The notes under the pieces are model-generated. The model ran no database searches. It saw only the letters and a program-made list of their open reading frames with translations, and was not told the DNA's origin. From [Pantoea] beijingensis (GTDB lineage Bacteria; Pseudomonadota; Gammaproteobacteria; Enterobacterales; Enterobacteriaceae), in the NCBI RefSeq assembly GCF_022647505.1, contig NZ_CP071409.1:2914001-2978000 (forward strand): 64,000 nt of DNA. The letters run 5' to 3'. How positions within the stretch are numbered: position 1 is the stretch's first letter; each line of letters starts with the position of its first letter. The position numbers and the translations under genes are program-made. This document shows positions 49,150 through 61,230 of this stretch, in pieces.

Positions 49150-50118
49150 TTATGGAAGGATCGACGGCTGATCCGCGCCCTCTTTTTCTACTTTCTGCTG
49201 GATCATATGCTCACGCTTCATGCCCAGTTTCAACGCCAGCGCAGAGGCGACGTAGATAGAAGAAATAGTACCGATAGAGACACCGATCAGCATCGTTAGT
49301 GAGAAGCCCTCCAGCAGCGCACCGCCGAAAATGAACAGCATCAATACCACCACCAGCGTCGTCGCCGATGTCATGATAGTACGGCTCAGCGTCTGCGTCA
49401 GTGAGACGTTGACGATATCGTAAGGCGTACCGCGACGGATCTTGCGGAAGTTCTCACGAATACGGTCCGATACCACGATGCTGTCATTCAACGAATAGCC
49501 AATCACGGACATCAATGATGCGATAATGGTGAGATCAATCTCAATTTGAAACAGCGAGAGGATCCCCATGGTGATTACGACATCATGCGCCAGTGCCAGC
49601 ACGGCCCCCAGCGCCAGACGCCACTCAAAGCGAAACGCGACATAAATCAGGATGGCAATTAGCGCGACTAACAACGCCATACCGCCCGCCTGGGCTAAAT
49701 CGCTACCCACGCTAGGCCCAACAAACTCAATACGCTTCACCGTTGCCGTTTGTTCGGTCGCCTGATTAATGACCGAAACCACTTTATTGCCCAGTTCCTG
49801 ACCCGCATTCCCTTCGCTCGGTGACATACGTACCATCACGTCGCGGCTGCTGCCAAAGTTCTGCACCTGCGGCTCGACAAAACCGGCTTTTTCCAGCGAG
49901 CTACGTAACGTATCGAGCTCGGCGGGTTTCTCCAGAGTAATTTCAATTACCGTACCGCCGGTGAAATCGAGACCCCAGTTAAACCCGCGTACGCCCATCA
50001 CAATCACCGAAGCGATCAGTAACAGGCCAGACAGGGTAAAGGCCACTTTATCCCAGCGCATAAAGTCATGAACTTTACGCCCGTAGTTTAGTTGTTCAAC
50101 GCTATATTCCTGTGCCAC
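49150..50118 (-). CDS. secF: SecF, protein translocase accessory subunit
   Basis: SecF works with SecD and YajC to pull exported proteins across the inner membrane using the proton gradient. The 322-residue protein has six transmembrane helices, a periplasmic loop after [16 protein letters not shown], and the conserved helix region [26 protein letters not shown] use the GTG at 50118 ([15 protein letters not shown]), with GAGGAG upstream; the longer frame from 50184 runs into secD and is not supported. It begins ten bases after secD. Confidence 0.95.
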   Translation of the reverse strand: MAQEYSVEQLNYGRKVHDFMRWDKVAFTLSGLLLIASVIVMGVRGFNWGLDFTGGTVIEITLEKPAELDTLRSSLEKAGFVEPQVQNFGSSRDVMVRMSPSEGNAGQELGNKVVSVINQATEQTATVKRIEFVGPSVGSDLAQAGGMALLVALIAILIYVAFRFEWRLALGAVLALAHDVVITMGILSLFQIEIDLTIIASLMSVIGYSLNDSIVVSDRIRENFRKIRRGTPYDIVNVSLTQTLSRTIMTSATTLVVVLMLFIFGGALLEGFSLTMLIGVSIGTISSIYVASALALKLGMKREHMIQQKVEKEGADQPSILP

Positions 50119-50128
50119 AACGCACTCC

Positions 50129-51976
50129 TCAAATAGACAGCTTGTTGATGCGTTTGCCGCCATACAACAGGTTGACGATGGCACGCGTACCGACGATCGC
50201 CGTAAACATTGAGGTCACCACACCAATCGCTGTGGTAATCGCAAAGCCTTTAATCGAACCGGTACCCACAGCGTAAAGAATGATAGCCGTGATCAGCGTA
50301 GTAATGTTGGCATCCACAATACTGGAGAATGCACCTTTGTAGCCTTCATGAATCGCCTGCTGAATGGAACGTCCATTCTTCAGCTCTTCTTTGATACGCT
50401 CGTTAATCAATACGTTGGCGTCAACGGCCACCGCCAGCGTCAGAACAATACCGGCAATACCCGGCATAGTCAGCGTAGCCCCTGGCAACAGCGACATAAT
50501 GCCGACAATCAGCACCAGGTTGGCAATCAGTGCAGAAGTCGCTATCACGCCAAACTTACGATAGTACACCACCATAAATACAATAGAGGCGATAAGCCCC
50601 CACAGGCAGGCTTCAAGACCTTGCGTGATATTTTGCTGTCCCATCGTAGGACCGATGGTACGCTCTTCCACTATCTGAATCGGCGCGATCAAAGCCCCCG
50701 CACGCAGCAGCAGTGATAACTGGCGCGCTTCGTTCGGGTTATTGATACCGGTAATTCGAAAACTGTTTCCTAAGCGTGACTGGATATTGGCAACGTTAAT
50801 TACCTCTTCCTGCTTCTCAAGAATAGCGCGGCCCGTGGCATCTTTCTTACCGCTGTCTTTGTATTCAACAAACAGCGTTGCCATTGGTTTTCCGATATTG
50901 TCCCGGGTAAAATTGGACATCATATTCCCGCCCGCACCATCGAGTGAAATATTCACCTGCGGTTGGTTATATTCATCAGTGCTGGAGGTGGAATCGGTAA
51001 TGTGGTCGCCCGTCAGAATCACACGCTTATACAGCACAACAGGCTGTCCTTCACGCATTTGCTTGACTTCAGAGTCACCCGGTACACGGCCATTTGCCGC
51101 AGCCGTAGCATCCGCACTCGTGTTAACCAGACGGAACTCCAGCGTCGCGGTCGCGCCGAGAATCTCTTTTGCACGTGCAGTGTCCTGAATCCCCGGTAGC
51201 TCAACAACGATACGGTCAGATCCCTGACGCTGCACCAGCGGTTCAGCAACACCGAGCTGGTTAACGCGATTACGCAGAATATTGATGTTCTGCTGCACCG
51301 CATATTCGCGGGCTTCGCGCAGGCGATCGTCACTCATCACCGCACGCAGTGCATTGCCGCTGCCGTTGGCGATCACTAAATCGCGATGGCGGCTGGTTAA
51401 ATAGCTTACGGCATCATCACGGGTTTGTGCATCACGGAAACGGATTTCCACACCGTAGTTATCCAGCTTACGCACGTTGGTGTAAGGGATATTCTTTTCA
51501 CGCAGATCGCTACGCAGGCCATCTGTATTTTGCTCTTGCAATTTGCCTAATGCGGTATCCATATCCACTTCCATCAGGAAGTGAACGCCGCCGCGCAGGT
51601 CAAGACCGAGTTTCATCGGCTCAGCTGCCAGCATGTTCAACCACATCGGTGTCGCAGGTGCCAGATTAAGCGCAACGACGTAATTCTCGCCAAGTACCTT
51701 CATAATCGCTTCACGGGCGCGCAACTGCACGTCCGTATTAGAGAAACGCGCCAAAATAGCACCGTTCTCCAGCGCAACTGACTTGCTCTGAATATTTTTT
51801 TCTTTTAATGCAGATTGGATCTGAACCAGCGTTTGCTCACTGGCGGCGCCACCGCGCGCACCAGTGATTTGAACAGCCGGATCCTCTCCATACAGGTTGG
51901 GAAGTGCGTACAACAGACCGACGAGAATCACGACGATCAACATGATGTACTTCCACAAAGGATAACGGTTTAACAC
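50129..51976 (-). CDS. secD: SecD, protein translocase accessory subunit
   Basis: The larger SecDF component, 615 residues as in E. coli, has one N-terminal transmembrane helix, a long periplasmic P1 domain (about residues 30-450) and five C-terminal helices. Signature stretches are [16 protein letters not shown] (about 125-140) and the proton-relay helix region [24 protein letters not shown]. It sits between yajC and secF in the usual order. Confidence 0.97.
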   Translation of the reverse strand: MLNRYPLWKYIMLIVVILVGLLYALPNLYGEDPAVQITGARGGAASEQTLVQIQSALKEKNIQSKSVALENGAILARFSNTDVQLRAREAIMKVLGENYVVALNLAPATPMWLNMLAAEPMKLGLDLRGGVHFLMEVDMDTALGKLQEQNTDGLRSDLREKNIPYTNVRKLDNYGVEIRFRDAQTRDDAVSYLTSRHRDLVIANGSGNALRAVMSDDRLREAREYAVQQNINILRNRVNQLGVAEPLVQRQGSDRIVVELPGIQDTARAKEILGATATLEFRLVNTSADATAAANGRVPGDSEVKQMREGQPVVLYKRVILTGDHITDSTSSTDEYNQPQVNISLDGAGGNMMSNFTRDNIGKPMATLFVEYKDSGKKDATGRAILEKQEEVINVANIQSRLGNSFRITGINNPNEARQLSLLLRAGALIAPIQIVEERTIGPTMGQQNITQGLEACLWGLIASIVFMVVYYRKFGVIATSALIANLVLIVGIMSLLPGATLTMPGIAGIVLTLAVAVDANVLINERIKEELKNGRSIQQAIHEGYKGAFSSIVDANITTLITAIILYAVGTGSIKGFAITTAIGVVTSMFTAIVGTRAIVNLLYGGKRINKLSI

Positions 51977-52003
51977 GGCAGTTCCCTTAGGGAAAAACTA
52001 AAA

Positions 52004-52336
52004 TTAAAGCGCCTTCATCGTACCTTTCGGCAGAACGGCAGCCACGAAATCACGTTTGACCACAACTTCCGTCGTATCGTTTAGCGCAATAGCGACATAA
52101 CCCGTCTCAGCCACTTTGGTCACACGACCTACCAGACCGCCAGTTGTCAGCACTTCATCACCTTTGGCAATGGAATCCATCAGCTTCTTGTGATCTTTCG
52201 CACGTTTCTGCTGTGGGCGCAGGATCATAAAATAAAAAATCAGACCAAACACCACCAGCATGATAACCAGAGAATAAGGACTTCCCTGCGACGGTGCGCC
52301 TGCTGCAGCCACTGCGTCAGAAATGAAAAAGCTCAT
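52004..52336 (-). CDS. yajC: YajC, Sec translocase auxiliary protein
   Basis: This 110-residue protein has a single transmembrane helix (about residues 21-40, YSLVIMLVVFGLIFYFMILRP) followed by a basic cytosolic domain with GDEVLTTGGLVGRVTKV. It copurifies with SecDF in E. coli. It lies between tgt (24 bases upstream) and secD (27 bases downstream). Confidence 0.96.
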   Translation of the reverse strand: MSFFISDAVAAAGAPSQGSPYSLVIMLVVFGLIFYFMILRPQQKRAKDHKKLMDSIAKGDEVLTTGGLVGRVTKVAETGYVAIALNDTTEVVVKRDFVAAVLPKGTMKAL

Positions 52337-52360
52337 TAAATTTCCCTCATAGTTTAATTA

Positions 52361-54635
<2,275 letters not shown>

Positions 54636-54783
54636 GGTTAACATCTTCAGGTCCGAAACAGGCGGCATAGTTTAGCTGAAAAGCCATCAATTCTAAACAA
54701 CGGGCTGAGTTTATTACCAAAAATCCACGATGATCCAAGATGCGGCGGCCTCCAGGGATGAAGGCTCACCCACCGTCATTGGC

Positions 54784-54892
54784 GTTGTAGCAAGGCAGCA
54801 AGAGAAGGAATCCCGATAAGCTGACACCTGTCAGTGATTCGGGTGAGTGAACGCCGCTAACACGGCTACAACGTCAAGGAGGAAGGGTATAT
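54784..54892. repeat. ERIC-like element forming the acpH leader
   Basis: The stretch contains GTTGTAGCAAGGCAGCAAG, then GGAATCCCGATAAGCTGAC, a short turn, GTCAGTGATTCGGGTGAGTG, AACGCCGCTAAC and an end AAGGGTATA. This is the order and spacing of the ERIC/IRU element, with a central complementary pair GCTGAC/GTCAGT. It ends only about ten bases before the acpH start codon, so it makes up most of that gene's leader. Confidence 0.75.
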
Positions 54893-54902
54893 ACTGATTG
54901 CC

Positions 54903-55484
54903 ATGAACTTCTTAGCCCACCTTCACTTAGCCTCATTGGCTGATAGCTCCTTACTCGGTAATCTGATGGCAGATTACGTGCGCGGCAACCCTTATGTTGC
55001 CTGGTCAAAGCCAGTAGCTGACGGAATTTCGCTGCATCGCCGTGTTGATGCGATGACAGATTCTCTGCCTGAAGTACGCGAGGCGCGAGGGTATTTTCGC
55101 GCGGCAACCCGCCGCGTTGCGCCGATTACGCTGGATGTTATTTGGGATCATTTTTTAGCATTAAACTGGGATCGCGTGCAGCCGGACATTTCCCTGCATG
55201 CTTTTTTACAACAGGCACAATCCGTGATCGAACCTCAATTAGCGATAACACCAGAGCGCTTTCAGAATCTTAATCGTTATTTATGGAAAGAACGCTGGCT
55301 GGAGCATTATGCTGACGCAGAATATTTAGAAAAGGTATTGCGAGGCATGGCTTCACGGCGTCCTCGTCTCGCTTCGCTCAGCGACTCATATCAGGATTTC
55401 GCCACGCATTATCATCTGTTTGCCACACATTTCTGGCAGTTTTATCCCCGGATGATGGAACGTGCGCGTCAACAGACGCTGTGA
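54903..55484 (+). CDS. acpH: AcpH, acyl carrier protein phosphodiesterase
   Basis: AcpH removes the 4'-phosphopantetheine group from acyl carrier protein. The 193-residue protein begins MNFLAHLHLASLADSSLLGN and contains MADYVRGN, HRRVDAMTD and TRRVAPITLDVIWDHFLA, with the metal-binding His/Asp residues of the family, and matches E. coli AcpH along its length. No normal ribosome site lies close to the ATG; an AGGAGG lies about 20 bases upstream inside the ERIC-like repeat. Translation may depend on folding of that repeat. Confidence 0.93.
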   Translation: MNFLAHLHLASLADSSLLGNLMADYVRGNPYVAWSKPVADGISLHRRVDAMTDSLPEVREARGYFRAATRRVAPITLDVIWDHFLALNWDRVQPDISLHAFLQQAQSVIEPQLAITPERFQNLNRYLWKERWLEHYADAEYLEKVLRGMASRRPRLASLSDSYQDFATHYHLFATHFWQFYPRMMERARQQTL

Positions 55485-55564
55485 ACCAACAGGATGATTT
55501 GATGCTTGCCCTTTTCACAAAAAGGGTTATTGTATTAGTTCGAATTGATAATTCATATTTTTCA

Positions 55565-55601
55565 ATAGGCAAAGCCTATCTGATTAATCGGCGGTACACA
55601 C
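55565..55601. promoter_or_regulatory. OxyR-like binding site upstream of the peroxiredoxin gene
   Basis: ATAG-GCAAAGC-CTAT (55565-55579) exactly fits one OxyR half-operator (ATAG, seven bases, CTAT). Seven bases later a weaker half starts with ATCG. The span covers about -73 to -37 relative to a start predicted from the -10 TATACT at 55626-55631, the usual position for OxyR activation. The second half is poorly conserved, so this is a candidate only. Confidence 0.5.
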
Positions 55602-55677
55602 TAGTTTCTGACAAGGCTAAGCCTCTATACTGCTCGCGTCTTATCACATTAACCTAAACTACTTTACAGGAGTGAAC

Positions 55678-56280
55678 ATGGTCCTGGTAACTCGTCAAGC
55701 CCCTGATTTTACTGCAGCTGCCGTACTGGGCAACGGTGAAATTGTTGAAAATTTCAACTTTAAAAAACACACCGCTGGTAAAGCCACCGTTGTGTTCTTT
55801 TGGCCAATGGACTTCACCTTCGTCTGCCCTTCTGAACTGATCGCTTTTGATAAGCGTTATGCAGAGTTCCAGAAACGTGGCGTTGAAGTTGTCGGTGTTT
55901 CTTTTGACTCTGAGTTCGTTCACAACGCATGGCGTAAAACCCCTGTTGATAAAGGCGGCATCGGCGAAGTGAAATACGCGATGGTTGCTGACGTTAAGCG
56001 TGAAATTCAGAAAGCTTATGGAATCGAACACCCAGATGCAGGTGTTGCGCTGCGTGGTTCTTTCCTGATCGACAAAGCTGGTGTTGTTCGTCACCAGGTT
56101 GTTAACGATCTGCCACTGGGCCGTAATATCGACGAAATGATTCGTATGGTTGACGCGCTGCAGTTCCACGAAGAGCACGGCGAAGTTTGCCCTGCACAGT
56201 GGGAAAAAGGAAAAGAAGGGATGGGTGCATCTCCGGAAGGCGTTGCTAAGTACCTGTCTGAAAACGCAAACAACCTGTAA
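55678..56280 (+). CDS. Typical 2-Cys peroxiredoxin (AhpC/TSA family)
   Basis: This 200-residue thiol peroxidase reduces hydrogen and organic peroxides. The peroxidatic Cys50 lies in FTFVCPSE and the resolving Cys171 in EVCPAQW, so it is a typical 2-Cys enzyme forming dimers or decamers. GGIG (in VDKGGIGEVKYAM) and the C-terminal YLSENANNL resemble the oxidation-sensitive type. I start at ATG 55678 because CAGGAG lies five bases upstream. It lies between acpH and ybdG, where E. coli has malZ, and has an OxyR-like site and its own terminator. It is not the ahpCF-locus AhpC by position. Confidence 0.93.
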   Translation: MVLVTRQAPDFTAAAVLGNGEIVENFNFKKHTAGKATVVFFWPMDFTFVCPSELIAFDKRYAEFQKRGVEVVGVSFDSEFVHNAWRKTPVDKGGIGEVKYAMVADVKREIQKAYGIEHPDAGVALRGSFLIDKAGVVRHQVVNDLPLGRNIDEMIRMVDALQFHEEHGEVCPAQWEKGKEGMGASPEGVAKYLSENANNL

Positions 56281-56300
56281 TCCAGGTCAGTTTGTTGGAA

Positions 56301-56324
56301 AAGCTCGCTTCGGCGGGCTTTTTT
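56301..56324 (+). terminator. Rho-independent terminator of the peroxiredoxin gene
   Basis: AAGCTCGC and GCGGGCTT pair (one G-T pair) around a TTCG tetraloop and are followed by six T residues, about 20 bases after the stop codon. Confidence 0.85.
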
Positions 56325-56401
56325 ATTTTATATGGTTTATCAAAAGTCTAACGTTGCAAAATAGGTTAGCCAGGATATTTTCAAAAGCAAAAGGATGCTG
56401 A

Positions 56402-57652
56402 ATGCAATACCAAATACAAAAATGGCTGGAAAAGCTGGGTATTCACTACACCGAAATAGCCGCTATTATCGCCGTAATTCTTCTTATTGTGGTTATTTCA
56501 CTTATCGTACATGGGCTATTACGTCGCCTTGTGCTTCCCTTTCTTCAGCACCGGGCCGATAGCAGCACACGGCAATGGCCAAAAGTGCTGATGCAGCATA
56601 AATTATTCAGCCGCGTTGCGCTGCTGGCGCAGGGGATTTTGTTGCAAATTCTGTCCGCCTGGTTCCTTTCCGGCAACGAACATACCTATTCCATTTTACT
56701 GATCGCTTCGCAAATATGGGTGACGCTATTTTCATTGTGGGTACTGTTTTCATTGCTGGATGTGTTGTTGGCGCTGTCGGCAAACAGCAACATGGCGGAT
56801 CAATTACCGCTGCGTGGCATTTTTCAAAGCATTAAGCTGATCGCGGCGATCGTTGTCGGCATCATGATCGTCTCAATACTCATTGGGAAATCACCCTTGG
56901 TGCTGATCACCGGCCTGGGTGCGATGACCGCTGTACTGATGCTGGTATTTAAAGATCCGATCCTCGGTTTAGTCGCCGGCATCCAGCTTTCAGCCAACAA
57001 TATGCTGAAATTAAACGACTGGCTGGAGATGCCTAAATATGGGGCTGATGGCGCGGTAGTCGATATTGGCCTGACAACGGTAAAAGTACGCAACTGGGAC
57101 AACACCATTACTACGATCCCCACTTATGCGCTGATTTCAGATTCTTTCAAGAACTGGCGTGCGATGTCAGAATCCGGCGGACGACGTATTAAGCGCAGCA
57201 TTAATATTGATGCCACCAGCATCCACTTTCTGAGCAATAAAGAGATGGATGAACTGAAACGAGCCCAACTGTTAGCGCCTTATATCGATAGCAAGCGCCT
57301 GGAAGTGGGTGAATATAATGCCCTGCTGGACTGCGACCTCGACACACCGCTGAACGGGCGACATCTGACTAATATCGGAACCTTTCGCATATGGCTGGAG
57401 AGCTGGCTGAAATCACATCCCCGTACTCATAAAGGCATGACCTTAATGGTGCGCCAATTGGCCCCGACCCCGGAGGGACTGCCGATTGAGATTTATGCCT
57501 TTGCGAACACGACCGTTTGGCTCGAGTATGAACGCATTCAGTCAGATATCTTCGACCACATTTTTGCTGCACTGCCCGCCTTCGGCTTACGCGTTCATCA
57601 AACGCCTACCGGGCATGACATGCGAAATATCGGTGTAGCGCCCCAGCCCTAG
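56402..57652 (+). CDS. ybdG: YbdG, miniconductance mechanosensitive channel
   Basis: This 416-residue MscS-superfamily channel has about five N-terminal transmembrane helices, a pore-lining region GLGAMTAVLMLVFKDPILGLVAGIQ-type segment (about residues 175-200) and a cytosolic beta domain with VDIGLTTVKVRNWDNTITTIPTY. It matches E. coli YbdG (MscM), which opens under hypo-osmotic stress with small conductance. In E. coli the gene is near 13 minutes; here it follows the peroxiredoxin gene and converges with proY. Confidence 0.9.
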   Translation: MQYQIQKWLEKLGIHYTEIAAIIAVILLIVVISLIVHGLLRRLVLPFLQHRADSSTRQWPKVLMQHKLFSRVALLAQGILLQILSAWFLSGNEHTYSILLIASQIWVTLFSLWVLFSLLDVLLALSANSNMADQLPLRGIFQSIKLIAAIVVGIMIVSILIGKSPLVLITGLGAMTAVLMLVFKDPILGLVAGIQLSANNMLKLNDWLEMPKYGADGAVVDIGLTTVKVRNWDNTITTIPTYALISDSFKNWRAMSESGGRRIKRSINIDATSIHFLSNKEMDELKRAQLLAPYIDSKRLEVGEYNALLDCDLDTPLNGRHLTNIGTFRIWLESWLKSHPRTHKGMTLMVRQLAPTPEGLPIEIYAFANTTVWLEYERIQSDIFDHIFAALPAFGLRVHQTPTGHDMRNIGVAPQP

Positions 57653-57671
57653 CGCCGCGGCTCTTTCCATC

Positions 57672-57703
57672 GCCAGGCAGGCCCTTTTCAGGGCATGCCT
57701 GGC
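57672..57703. terminator. Strong hairpin between convergent ybdG and proY
   Basis: GCCAGGCAGGCCC and GGGCATGCCTGGC form a 13-base stem with one mismatch and a six-base loop. There is no T run, so it may act as a bidirectional transcript end for the convergent pair. Confidence 0.55.
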
Positions 57704-57833
57704 TGATAACATCACCGAAATAACAGAGATACGTTTCAGTCGATCACATCCGTACTCAGCCCGGCCTTACCCTTATGTTTTTTCCCTGATAATACATATC
57801 AACGACCAGTGAGCACCAACAGACCCTGTCGCC

Positions 57834-59189
57834 TCAGCGACACACACGTTTTTTAACCGCGTAGCCAGCCAGCAAAATACCGATCCATACCATGCCTACA
57901 TAGAGTGAAACACGCGTGTCAGGGAAATAGCCGATTAACGCGATAATAAAGACCAGAAACAGCACGCCCACTGTCGCGGTGAAAACGCCACCAGGCAACG
58001 CAAATTTCAATCCTCGCGCATCTTCTTTCGTTAATGTCCGCCGAAACGCAATTTGTGAGCACAGGATCATTATCCATACCCAAACGGTCGCAAAGGTCGC
58101 CAGCGAGGCGATCACCAGAAACACTTTCTCTGGCATCAGGTAATTCAGATATACCGCCGCCAGCATTGCCAGCATCATCACCAGCACCGTGACCCATGGA
58201 ATACCACGGCGCGAGACGTGCATAAAGATCTTTGGCGCATGTCCCTGCTCCGCCATACCGTGCAACATGCGTCCCACACCAAATACATCGCTATTAATGG
58301 CTGACAGCGAGGCGGTGATCACCACAAAATTAAGAATAGAGGCCGCAGCGGCAATCCCAAGATGCTGAAAAGTTAGCACAAACGGGCTACCTGCCGTACC
58401 GACCTGATTCCATGGATAGATCGACATAATGACAAACAGCGTACCAACGTAAAACACCAGGATACGTAGCGGAACCGAATTGATCGCGCGGGGAATCGAC
58501 TTTTCTGGCTCTTCTGCTTCACCTGCCGTAATCCCAATAATCTCAATTCCACCGTAAGCAAACATCACCATTTGCAGCGAAAGCAGCATCCCCACAATAC
58601 CATGCGCGAAGAAACCGCCGTGGGTCCAGAGATTATGGATACCCGTTGGCTGCCCACCGTTACCAATTCCCCAGAAAATAATACCGAAGCCGGCCATAAT
58701 CATGATGATGATGGTGGCGACTTTAAAGAAAGAAAACCAGAATTCCACCTCACCAAAAACCTTCACACTCATCAGATTAACTGCACCGATGATCAGTACT
58801 ACGCTCAAGACCCATATCCAGTGTGGTACCTCAGGAAACCAGACCCCCATATAGATACCAAAGGCGGTAACGTCAGCGATCGCAACGATCAGGATCTCAA
58901 AGCAGTATGTCCAGCCGGTGATATAGCCCGCCAGCGGCCCCAGATAATCTTGCGCATAACGAGAAAATGAGCTGGCTTGCGGGTTATTAACCGACATTTC
59001 CCCTAATGCACGCATGATAATGTATGCGACAGCACCGCCGATAATATAGGCCAGCAACACGCTTGGACCGGCCATGCGTATTGCGTCTGCTGAACCGTAA
59101 AATAGCCCGGTTCCAATCGCTGATCCCAACGCCATAAACCGGATATGGCGAGTGCTCAATCCTCTTTTGAGCTTATTTGTTTCTTGCAT
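57834..59189 (-). CDS. proY: ProY, amino acid permease (APC superfamily)
   Basis: This 451-residue permease has twelve transmembrane helices and is close to E. coli ProY throughout, including [24 protein letters not shown] near the start and [20 protein letters not shown]. The family imports amino acids with protons; proline and histidine have been proposed for ProY. I favour the ATG at 59189 ([10 protein letters not shown]) over a GTG two codons upstream. It follows brnQ on the same strand after a terminator and a second hairpin. Confidence 0.92.
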   Translation of the reverse strand: MQETNKLKRGLSTRHIRFMALGSAIGTGLFYGSADAIRMAGPSVLLAYIIGGAVAYIIMRALGEMSVNNPQASSFSRYAQDYLGPLAGYITGWTYCFEILIVAIADVTAFGIYMGVWFPEVPHWIWVLSVVLIIGAVNLMSVKVFGEVEFWFSFFKVATIIIMIMAGFGIIFWGIGNGGQPTGIHNLWTHGGFFAHGIVGMLLSLQMVMFAYGGIEIIGITAGEAEEPEKSIPRAINSVPLRILVFYVGTLFVIMSIYPWNQVGTAGSPFVLTFQHLGIAAAASILNFVVITASLSAINSDVFGVGRMLHGMAEQGHAPKIFMHVSRRGIPWVTVLVMMLAMLAAVYLNYLMPEKVFLVIASLATFATVWVWIMILCSQIAFRRTLTKEDARGLKFALPGGVFTATVGVLFLVFIIALIGYFPDTRVSLYVGMVWIGILLAGYAVKKRVCR

Positions 59190-59213
59190 AGCCACTCACA
59201 CCTGTAAAAATAC

Positions 59214-59238
59214 AAGGTCGGTTTATAGCCGACCTTTT
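59214..59238. promoter_or_regulatory. Hairpin in the proY leader
   Basis: AAGGTCGG (59214-59221) pairs perfectly with CCGACCTT (59229-59236) across seven bases. It lies between the brnQ terminator and the proY start, about 25 bases before the start codon. It is followed by T residues in both directions, so it could be an attenuator or a second terminator for brnQ transcripts. Confidence 0.4.
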
Positions 59239-59254
59239 ATGACTGCCTTTAATG

Positions 59255-59280
59255 AAAAAACCACGGGCTTGCCCGTGGTT
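59255..59280 (-). terminator. Rho-independent terminator of brnQ
   Basis: AACCACGGG and CCCGTGGTT form a nine-base stem with a four-base loop, followed by six T residues on the minus strand about 25 bases after the brnQ stop. Confidence 0.85.
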
Positions 59281-59305
59281 AAGTTAAAGAGAAAACTAAC
59301 TCATA

Positions 59306-60625
59306 TTACTGCTGTACCGCCACCTGCTCACGTCCCATGACCCGATCGCAAATCGCTACCAGAATCAATATAGCCAGCGAAGGCGGTAACCAGGAAAGTC
59401 CCTGTTCTGCCAGCGGCAGGCTCTGGCTCCAGGCCGGCAACATTGCGCTAAAGTGTGTGGCCTTAATCGCATCAATAAAACCAAATACCAGGCTAACCAG
59501 CATCGTCGGCGCAATAATACGGCTGCTCTTGTTCCACCAGTTAAGGGTAAAACTCAGTACCACCAACACAATGCAAGGCGGATAAATCGCCGTCAGCACC
59601 GGAATGGAGATCTGGATCAGATGGCTTAGCCCCAGATTCGATACCACCATGGAGAACAGACCAAGGATAAACACCAGTGTCCGGTAAGAGAGCGGAAGGT
59701 ACTGCTCAAAGAATTCGGCACAGGCACAGGTTAATCCTACCGCCGTCACAATACAGGCAACGAAGATCAGCGCAGCCAGGAAGAAACTGCCCATGCTGCC
59801 AAACGTCTGCTGAACGTAAGCGTGTAAGATCGCTGCACCGTTTGCATTTTGGTCAACGATTCCACCGCTACCCGAACCCAACTTAAACAGCGCCAGATAG
59901 ACCAGCGTCAAGCCAACACCAGCAATCAGCCCGGCAAGCACGGTATAGCGCGTCAGCAATTTACCATCGGTCACGCCACGCGAGCGGGCCGCATTAACGA
60001 TAACGATCCCAAAGACCATGGCACCCAGGGTATCCATGGTCAGATAACCATTGATGAAACCGTTAGAAAACGCCGCGTGCTGATACACATCCGTCGCCGT
60101 GGTAACCGAACCCGCCGGCCACATAATCGCAACCACGCCTAATACCGTAAGCGCAACGATTTTCAGCGGAGCCAGAATATGCCCGACGGTATCCAGCAAT
60201 TTCCCCGGATATAGCGAGATGCCGATGACCAAAATAAAATAGACCAGGCTGTAAATAAACAGTGGCATTGCGCCATCGCCGGTAAGCGGTGCAATTCCCA
60301 CTTCGAAGGAGACCGTTGCTGTACGTGGTGTGGCAAACAAAGGGCCAACAGCCAGATAACAAACGGTAGCCAGCAGCAAACCGGCTGCTTTACCGATCGG
60401 CGAGCTCAGAGCATCCACGCCACCGCCAACGCGTGCCAGCGCGATCACGGTCATCACCGGCAGACCTACTGCGGTAATAAGAAACCCCAGGGCTGCAATC
60501 CAGACATGTTCGCCGGACTGAATCCCCACCATCGGAGGAAAAATGATGTTACCTGCGCCAACGAACAGAGCAAACGTCATGAAACCCAGCGCAAGAATAT
60601 CTTTTGAAGCTAAACGATGTGTCAT
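59306..60625 (-). CDS. brnQ: BrnQ, branched-chain amino acid:cation symporter
   Basis: BrnQ imports leucine, isoleucine and valine with sodium. The 439-residue protein has twelve transmembrane helices and the family stretches [17 protein letters not shown] (about residues 17-33) and the region [14 protein letters not shown], and matches E. coli BrnQ in length. It lies downstream of the phoB-phoR-pstS-like unit across a 605-base gap and upstream of proY, the E. coli order. Confidence 0.95.
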   Translation of the reverse strand: MTHRLASKDILALGFMTFALFVGAGNIIFPPMVGIQSGEHVWIAALGFLITAVGLPVMTVIALARVGGGVDALSSPIGKAAGLLLATVCYLAVGPLFATPRTATVSFEVGIAPLTGDGAMPLFIYSLVYFILVIGISLYPGKLLDTVGHILAPLKIVALTVLGVVAIMWPAGSVTTATDVYQHAAFSNGFINGYLTMDTLGAMVFGIVIVNAARSRGVTDGKLLTRYTVLAGLIAGVGLTLVYLALFKLGSGSGGIVDQNANGAAILHAYVQQTFGSMGSFFLAALIFVACIVTAVGLTCACAEFFEQYLPLSYRTLVFILGLFSMVVSNLGLSHLIQISIPVLTAIYPPCIVLVVLSFTLNWWNKSSRIIAPTMLVSLVFGFIDAIKATHFSAMLPAWSQSLPLAEQGLSWLPPSLAILILVAICDRVMGREQVAVQQ

Positions 60626-61230
60626 AAAAAAGCCGTAATATCTGTTACTGATGTTGTGAAGGAGTCGTGTTTTGCGGTTATCAACTCTGTCTGCGTTAAA
60701 AGGCAGTCATAACTGGCGCTATTCGCAGCCGCAGTGTGCAAGCAAATGGCCGGATGCAGATAATTTGAACTATTTTTCTTCTGCTTACAGAGGATATATA
60801 CCCAACCTATCCCGAATGGGCTGGCCCCGGTGAACGTCGCAAAAGAAGAAACAGCTACGAGCTCACAGATGCAGTCAATCCGCCCACAGCCGGAATATGG
60901 CAGAGTATATCGACAACGGCGCTAAGTTAAACGTTTATAGCGGAGAAAGGCAACACGGGATCAAAAAAGCAGAGTGATATGCCAGTTAAATTTTAAAAAG
61001 CAGTTTATCGCTTCAATATTTAACTAAAGCACATCATATGATTTGTATTTTTTTTGAACAGCCCGGAGGCAAGCTGGTCATTCAGGCAGCATAATTCGCA
61101 CAAAACCCGCATTTTTACACTACCGTCTGCACAAGTTTACGCCATCTGCGTTTATCTTTCTTAGCGACGCATCCACAGCGCTTCGTTCCTCACCGACAAT
61201 GCCTGTCAACGGTTTCGCGATAATGCGAAC
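60626..61230. other. 605-base region between the PstS-like gene and brnQ
   Basis: This is the longest single-purpose gap near the right end. It must hold the brnQ promoter and the end of the phoBR transcript, but I find no strong rho-independent terminator, no named repeat and no credible open frame. It is A/T-rich around 60940-61060. Confidence 0.5.

Noticed and set aside
55654..56178. 174-codon minus-strand open frame over the peroxiredoxin gene
   Set aside because: Shadow of a highly expressed gene with biased codons; no domain and no ribosome site.
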